Source of the DNA: Pseudomonadota bacterium
GTDB taxonomy: Bacteria; Pseudomonadota; Gammaproteobacteria; Burkholderiales; Burkholderiaceae_C
Assembly (NCBI GenBank): GCA_021783695.1
Contig: JAJXTO010000017.1
Location: forward strand, 1-58,267
DNA: 58,267 nt
Direction: 5' to 3'
The stretch's first letter is position 1; every line of letters begins with the position of its first letter. Shown here one piece after another: positions 53,558 to 58,267 of this stretch. The position numbers were made by a program, and so were the translations under genes. The notes under the pieces were generated by a model that worked only from the letters and a program-made list of their open reading frames with translations, was not told where the DNA came from and did no database searches.

Positions 53558-54702
53558 ACCCGCTGTTCTACAAGCTCGGCTCGGTCATCGTCGCCCTCGA
53601 ATCCATGGCGGCGTGGCTGCTCGCCAGCCGCGGCAACGCGGGCCTGCTGCTGTTCTGGCTGGTGCATGGCGCAGCAGCCGTGCTGGTGGGCATTTTGCTG
53701 TGGACGCTGCTGCCCGCCGCGCTGCGCAAGCCGCGGCGCCTGTCGCTGAGCCTGCTGACCCTGCTCGCGCTGTTCTTTCCGGTGATCGGTGTGTTCGGCC
53801 TGTTGATCGCCGCGCGGCTGGCGCAGTGGCTGCCCATGCGCCACAAGGCCACCGACCATCTGCGCGAGGCGCCGCAGTTGCAGGTGTTCGCGGTGTCGCA
53901 TATCGACGATGACCAACGCCGCGACCTGCCCGCAGGGCAAACCGCGCGGATTGCACAGGACCAGAGTCAGCCGCCAGAGCGGCGCATCCGTGCCGTGCTG
54001 GCGCTTCGCGAAATGTCACCGCGCATGACCCTGCCGGTGCTGCGCAAGCTGCTGTCCGACCCTGACGAGGAAATCCGCCTGCTCGCCTATGGCATCAGCA
54101 ACACCTGGGAACAGCGCCTGACCGACAGCCTGCAGGACGCCCTGCGCGAAGTCGAGGTCGTGCGTCACGGCGCGGTCGGCGGATTGGCACTGGCCCGCGC
54201 CGCGCAACGCGTGGCCGAACTGCAGATGGAGTTCATCTACCAGGGTCTGGCACAGGGCGACCTGCGCGACTTTGCCCTGAAGCAGGCGCTGAACTACTGC
54301 ACCATCGCCCGCGAGGCGCTGCCGCAGGACACCGGCCTGCAACTGATGTTTCTGCGCCTGTCGCTCGCCGCCGGGAAAACCCAGGACGCACGCGACGTGC
54401 TGGAACACCTGGCCACGCAAGGCGCCAGCCCGACACTGTGGCGTCCTTACGCCGCCGAACTGGAGTGGATCGAGCGGCGCTTCAACCGCATCTCCGCCGC
54501 TCTGCAACCCCTGGGCACGCGCCAGGTGGCGCCACGCCTGCGCCCGGTGGTGCGGGTGTGGCAGGCGCTCACCACCAGCGCGGCCGGGCCGCGCATCGGT
54601 GACGAACCGGCCGGGCTGCGCGCAGGCAGCGCGCAGCCCGAGCCCGCCATCGCGCCCACACCCGGCAAGCTGGACGATGCCGACCGACTGCTGCTGAGCT
54701 GA
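53554..54702 (+). CDS. pelE: Pel inner-membrane protein PelE
   Basis: A 382-residue protein with two to three membrane segments in the first 95 residues and a helical TPR/HEAT-like cytoplasmic or periplasmic part (for example the PVLRKLLSDPDEEIRLLAYG helix pair). In characterised systems PelE joins PelD, PelF and PelG in the inner-membrane synthase complex. The start overlaps pelD (ATGA), so the two are made together. Confidence 0.88.
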   Translation: MNPLFYKLGSVIVALESMAAWLLASRGNAGLLLFWLVHGAAAVLVGILLWTLLPAALRKPRRLSLSLLTLLALFFPVIGVFGLLIAARLAQWLPMRHKATDHLREAPQLQVFAVSHIDDDQRRDLPAGQTARIAQDQSQPPERRIRAVLALREMSPRMTLPVLRKLLSDPDEEIRLLAYGISNTWEQRLTDSLQDALREVEVVRHGAVGGLALARAAQRVAELQMEFIYQGLAQGDLRDFALKQALNYCTIAREALPQDTGLQLMFLRLSLAAGKTQDARDVLEHLATQGASPTLWRPYAAELEWIERRFNRISAALQPLGTRQVAPRLRPVVRVWQALTTSAAGPRIGDEPAGLRAGSAQPEPAIAPTPGKLDDADRLLLS

Positions 54703-54721
54703 TTCGTCCCGTCCCTCTGCC

Positions 54722-56455
54722 ATGACCGCCATGCCTCAACCCGATTTCTCCGACACCCAGCCGCAACCGCACGAGGCTGAGATCGACGTCATGCTGCTGC
54801 TCGAAGGGACTTACCCCTATGTTTCCGGCGGAGTATCGAGCTGGGTGCATCAGATCGTCAGCGGCTTTCCACAGCTGCGCTTTCATCTGGTGTTCCTCGG
54901 TTCGCGCGAGGACGACTACGGCAAGCAGCGCTACCAGATGCCGCCCAATGTGGTCGGCCTGACCCACCACTACCTGTTCAGCGATGCGGTGCTGCCCGCG
55001 GCGCGCGAGGAACGCGGCGACGCCAAGACGGCAGAACTGGTCGAGAACCTGCACGCCCTGATCCGTGACGGGAATGACCGGGCCAGCCGCGCCGAGGTGC
55101 TGCGCGCCAGTCTGGAAGCCATGCAGGACAAGCTCGACCTGCACTACTTCCTGCACTCGCACCAGTCCTGGGGCTACCTCACCGAGCAGTACCAGCTGCG
55201 CTGCACCGACCCCTCCTTCGTCGATTACTTCTGGACGGTGCGCACCATGCACACCCCCATCTGGACCCTGGCCACCCTGGCCCGGGAGTTGCCGCGCGCC
55301 AAGGTCTATCACACCGTCTCCACTGGTTATGCCGGATATCTGGGCGCCGTGCTCGCGCGGCTCTACAACAAGCCGCTGGTGCTGTCCGAACACGGCATCT
55401 ACACCAAGGAGCGGCGCATCGACCTGTTCTCGGCCAACTGGATCAGCGACAACACCCCTGTGCTGGAGCGCACCGCAGGCGATGCCGGCTACTTCCGCCA
55501 GCTCTGGATCCGGCTGTTCGAGTCGCTGGGCCGCATGTGCTACGACGCTGCCGATCCGGTGATTGCGCTGTATGAGACGAACCGTCTGCGGCAGATGGCC
55601 GACGGCGCCAACCCCATCACCACCTGCTGCATCGCCAACGGCATCAACGTGCCGCCCTTTTCCGCCACGCGCGCGCAGCGCCCGCCATCTCCACCGCGGG
55701 TGATGTGCCTCATCGGCCGTGTGGTGCCCATCAAAGACATCAAGACCTTCATCCGCGCCGTGCGCGTGGCCAGCAACCGCCTGCCGGGCCTGGAAGGCTG
55801 GATCGCCGGGCCGGAAGACGAACATCCGGAGTACGCCCGCGAGTGCCGCGACCTCGCAGACAGCCTGCAACTCGGCGGCACATTGCAATTTCTTGGCTTT
55901 CAGAAACTCACCGAACTCATGCCCAAGATCGGGCTGGTGGTGTTGTCCTCCATCAGCGAGGCGCTGCCGCTGGTGATGCTCGAAGGCTATGCCGGCGGCG
56001 TACCCTCGGTGACCACCGACGTGGGCTCGTGCCGCCAGCTCATCTACGGCCTGGGAGAAGAAGACGAGGCACTCGGCCCGTCCGGCGCCGTGGTCGGCAT
56101 TGCCGACGCCCAGGCACTGGGAGAAGCCTGCGCCGAACTGCTGGGCGACACCGCGCGCTGGCAGGCCGCCAGCGCAGCGGGCATCGCCCGCGTGGAGCGC
56201 TACTACACCCAGCCCATCATGTTCGACAAATACCGCGCGGTCTACGACGACGCGCTGCAGCGCAGCGCCACCCGTGCCGCAGGCCTCGCAGAAGACGTCG
56301 GCGCCGTGGCCACCTGGCTGCGCGGCGAGCCGCCGCTGGCCGAAAACGGCGATCAGCCCTGTCCCTCCTCCGCCGCTGCCGCCGAGCCACCCCAAGTTAG
56401 CGGCAACCCTCTCGGGGGGCAGGGAGGGCACAGCCCGGACGTGGGGGCTGCGTAA
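54722..56455 (+). CDS. pelF: Pel glycosyltransferase PelF (GT4)
   Basis: A 577-residue GT-B glycosyltransferase. The N-terminal EGTYPYVSGGVSSWV block and the EX7E motif in SEALPLVMLEGYAGG mark PelF, which polymerises N-acetylgalactosamine and related sugars from UDP-sugars at the cytosolic face. It is about 70 residues longer than the roughly 507-residue Pseudomonas protein. The last 35-45 residues are proline-, glycine- and alanine-rich and coincide with a repeat-like DNA element. pelG starts 2 bases after the stop. Confidence 0.93.
   Translation: MTAMPQPDFSDTQPQPHEAEIDVMLLLEGTYPYVSGGVSSWVHQIVSGFPQLRFHLVFLGSREDDYGKQRYQMPPNVVGLTHHYLFSDAVLPAAREERGDAKTAELVENLHALIRDGNDRASRAEVLRASLEAMQDKLDLHYFLHSHQSWGYLTEQYQLRCTDPSFVDYFWTVRTMHTPIWTLATLARELPRAKVYHTVSTGYAGYLGAVLARLYNKPLVLSEHGIYTKERRIDLFSANWISDNTPVLERTAGDAGYFRQLWIRLFESLGRMCYDAADPVIALYETNRLRQMADGANPITTCCIANGINVPPFSATRAQRPPSPPRVMCLIGRVVPIKDIKTFIRAVRVASNRLPGLEGWIAGPEDEHPEYARECRDLADSLQLGGTLQFLGFQKLTELMPKIGLVVLSSISEALPLVMLEGYAGGVPSVTTDVGSCRQLIYGLGEEDEALGPSGAVVGIADAQALGEACAELLGDTARWQAASAAGIARVERYYTQPIMFDKYRAVYDDALQRSATRAAGLAEDVGAVATWLRGEPPLAENGDQPCPSSAAAAEPPQVSGNPLGGQGGHSPDVGAA
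56385..56453 (+). repeat. REP-like element forming the PelF C-terminal tail
   Basis: The DNA contains ACCCCAAG, then CCCTCTCGGGGGGCAG, then ACGTGGGGGCTG, a layout I associate with short intergenic repeats in Burkholderiales (CCCCTCGGGGGGCAG...GTGGGGGCT). It lies inside the pelF frame and supplies its last 20 or so codons. Only one copy is recognised in the window, so this is a recognition-based call. Confidence 0.45.
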
Positions 56456-56457
56456 CC

Positions 56458-57828
56458 ATGGCAGGCATCGGGTTCGAGCTGCGCAAGCTGCTGCGCACCG
56501 AGTCTTACCTCGGGCTGCTGCGCGCCTACACCTATGCGTCCATCATCAGTTCCGGGCCATGGGTGTTTTCCATCATCGGCCTCATCGCGGTGGGCGTGCT
56601 GTCGCTCGGCGTGGTCAAGCCCGACACGCTCATCACCCAGTTCCAGGTGACGGTGACCTATCTCATCATGGCCTCGCTCATCCTCACCGGCGGGCTGCAA
56701 CTGGGCTTCACCCGCTGGGTGGCCGACCGGCTGTTCGAGAAACGCAAGGACGACATCGCCCCGGCCTATTTTGGCGTGGTGTTGGTCACCACGGCCGTCA
56801 GCGGCGGGCTGGGCTGGGTGGTGGCGCTGCTGGGCTTTGGCGGCGTGAGCAATCTCTACCGGGTGCTCCTCGTGGTGGGGTTCACGCTGCTGTCGAATCT
56901 GTGGATCACCACGGTGTTCCTCTCCGGACTGAAGCAGTACCGCGCCATCGTCGGGCTGTATGCGCTGGGCTATGGCATGTCGGTGCTGCTGTCGTATGTT
57001 TTCCGGCCCTGGGGGCTGGACGGCCTGCTGCTGGGCTTCCTCGGCGGTCAGTTCATCATGTGGGTGCTGATGCTCTGGCTGGTGCTGCGCAATTTTCCGG
57101 TGGTTCGCCCCATCACGCTGGCCTGTTTCCGCCCCCGCCAAATGTATCTGTCGCTGATCGCCGGCGGTGTGCTCTACAACCTCGGCGTCTGGGCGGACAA
57201 GCTCACCTTCTGGTTCACCGCAGGCACGTCCACGCCGGTCCTCGGCCCACTGCGCGCCTCCACCATTTACGACCTGCCGGTGTTTCTCGCCTATCTGTGC
57301 GTCATCCCGGGCATGGGCATTTTTCTGGTGAAGTTCGAGACCGACTTCGTCGAGTGGTATGACAAGTTCTACACCGCCGTGCGCGAAGGCGGCGCGCTGC
57401 AGGACATCGCCCGCTATCACGACGGCATGCAGGGCGTGGTGCGCGAAGGGCTCTACCAGATCCTCAAGGTGCAGGCACTCACGCTGCTGGCGGTGTACAC
57501 CTTCGTGCCGGCGCTGTTTTCGTGGATCGGCATCAGCAGCCTCTACATTCCGCTGTTTCTGGTGCAAGCCGTGGCGGCGAGCTTCCAGGTGATGCTGCTG
57601 GCCGTGCTCAATGTGTTCTATTACCTCGACCGCAGACGCGATGTGGTGATCATCACCGCCACGCTCACGGTCCTCAACTTCGCGCTGAGCGCGGTCTCCA
57701 TCCAGCTCGGCCCGGCGTTCTTCGGCTACGGTTTCGGTGTCGCCCTGCTGATCACCCTGATCCTTGGCATGCTGTTGCTGCAGCGCCTGTTCCGCAAGCT
57801 GGAATACCAGACCTTCATGCTGCAGTAG
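56458..57828 (+). CDS. pelG: Pel inner-membrane transporter PelG
   Basis: A 456-residue, 12-segment membrane protein of the MOP flippase-like superfamily. It starts MAGIGFELRKLL with the conserved FGGVSNLYRVLLVVG and FWFTAGTS regions of PelG. It moves the growing Pel polymer across the inner membrane together with PelF, PelD and PelE. It ends the operon; no terminator is visible before the fragmentary sequence downstream. Confidence 0.93.
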   Translation: MAGIGFELRKLLRTESYLGLLRAYTYASIISSGPWVFSIIGLIAVGVLSLGVVKPDTLITQFQVTVTYLIMASLILTGGLQLGFTRWVADRLFEKRKDDIAPAYFGVVLVTTAVSGGLGWVVALLGFGGVSNLYRVLLVVGFTLLSNLWITTVFLSGLKQYRAIVGLYALGYGMSVLLSYVFRPWGLDGLLLGFLGGQFIMWVLMLWLVLRNFPVVRPITLACFRPRQMYLSLIAGGVLYNLGVWADKLTFWFTAGTSTPVLGPLRASTIYDLPVFLAYLCVIPGMGIFLVKFETDFVEWYDKFYTAVREGGALQDIARYHDGMQGVVREGLYQILKVQALTLLAVYTFVPALFSWIGISSLYIPLFLVQAVAASFQVMLLAVLNVFYYLDRRRDVVIITATLTVLNFALSAVSIQLGPAFFGYGFGVALLITLILGMLLLQRLFRKLEYQTFMLQ

Positions 57829-57829
57829 A

Positions 57830-58139
57830 TCAAGTCCCAGCAGGAGGATGCAGGGGGTCTCCAACTCGGCCATCGCGGAGGCTGTCGCGTCGCTCCAAAC
57901 GCCCTTGATGATTGCCATTTGCCCATTTCTGAGTGCCCCATGCCTCCTTGATCTGGAAATAGTCTTCGACTACGGGTAGTTCTGGTGCCGCATGGCGGGT
58001 TGCTGCGCTGAGTCGAAACAAATAGCCGCGATCAGCGACCTGCAGCATCTGTAGATCATTGAAGGCATCTCCCACAGCGAGCTCCTTATGGCCCTTGGAC
58101 TGTAACTTCCTGACGACATCCTCTTTGCCATTTCGCGAG
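57830..58139 (-). pseudogene. 5'-truncated HAD phosphatase (ThrH/SerB-like) fragment
   Basis: Reading leftward from about 58139, an open frame gives [19 protein letters not shown] then [18 protein letters not shown] and [12 protein letters not shown]. This matches the end of a HAD hydrolase: a motif III lysine region followed by motif IV GDxxND. Motif I and the cap are missing. A GTG at 58075 opens the last 81 codons but cannot make an enzyme. The frame ends against the pelG stop. Its upstream part has been replaced by transposase sequence. Confidence 0.6.
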
Positions 58140-58267
58140 GCATCCCGCGCGCATACATGGCGATGATCTTGTCGTCGAACCCGGTGAAACGACGCTCGTG
58201 CTTGCCAATGAGCAGCGGCTCGAAACTGCCGTCACGGTCGCGCGGCACATCGATACGCAATGGCCCG
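58140..58267 (-). mobile_element. IS256-family transposase fragment (broken, runs off the window)
   Basis: Leftward translation from the right edge gives [35 protein letters not shown], a strongly conserved block of mutator-type (IS256) transposases. The frame should then continue with a REIQ-type helix but changes to unrelated sequence at about 58140, where the HAD fragment begins. The 5' part of the transposase lies beyond the window and the 3' part, including the last catalytic residues, is lost. No terminal inverted repeat is visible at the junction. Confidence 0.75.

Noticed and set aside
1-58267. CRISPR arrays, rRNA genes, complete insertion sequences, plasmid or phage origins.
   Set aside because: No regularly spaced direct repeats, rRNA-like segments or complete transposon ends were seen on reading through both strands.

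Overview
This is a dense, high-GC Gram-negative chromosome segment. It most likely comes from a betaproteobacterium of the Burkholderiales, and a Thiomonas-like organism would fit. The evidence is the gene order purM / AI-2E permease-hda-HAD-pcnB-folK, the lapA-lapB-rfaE1-hldD block, outer-membrane and LPS functions, and many ATGA start/stop overlaps. Genus is inferred from gene content and style, not from a marker gene.

The left third (about 273-20815) is an aryl-polyene / xanthomonadin-type pigment cluster. A rightward operon (273-12746) carries an acyl carrier protein, a COG4648 membrane protein, an acyl-ACP synthetase, a hotdog dehydratase, an LpxL-like acyltransferase, a LolA-like carrier and an MMPL exporter. 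It continues with a membrane-anchored polysaccharide deacetylase, a short probable methyltransferase remnant, a ketosynthase, a chain-length-factor-like partner, a second dehydratase, a ketoreductase and a cation/proton antiporter. A leftward operon (17576-12738) encodes a flavin-dependent halogenase, a XanB2/Hyg5-type chorismatase, a MipA/OmpV protein, a PlsC-type acyltransferase and a family 2 glycosyltransferase. Diverging from it across a 443-bp control region is a third operon (18020-20815): a second ACP, a second ketosynthase, a PAP2-type phosphatase and a third dehydratase. Read together, chorismate would be cut to a hydroxybenzoate starter, loaded on ACP, extended by the type II PKS, probably halogenated, lipid-anchored or glycosylated, and exported to the outer membrane.

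The middle (20950-44582) is mostly housekeeping: uvrD, guaC, an MFS transporter, the heptose/LPS-assembly block (hldD, rfaE1, lapB, lapA), amn, purM, an AI-2E permease, hda, a HAD phosphatase, pcnB, folK, a TM2 protein and a GNAT acetyltransferase. Then come the rpsP-rimM-trmD-rplS ribosome operon, a CoA-type Nudix hydrolase, a CobD/CbiB-like protein, htpG and a TatD nuclease. Several inverted repeats lie in promoter regions (upstream of guaC, purM and amn/lapA), and a terminator-like hairpin abuts the rpsP ribosome binding site.

The right part (44772-57828) is a complete pelABCDEFG operon for the cationic exopolysaccharide Pel. Unusual points are a twin-arginine-like signal and a cysteine cluster in PelA, an apparently degenerate c-di-GMP I-site in PelD, and a repeat-derived C-terminal tail on PelF. 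Immediately after pelG the sequence becomes scar-like: a 5'-truncated HAD phosphatase fragment is joined to an internally broken IS256-family transposase that runs off the right edge. No CRISPR array and no intact insertion sequence were seen.
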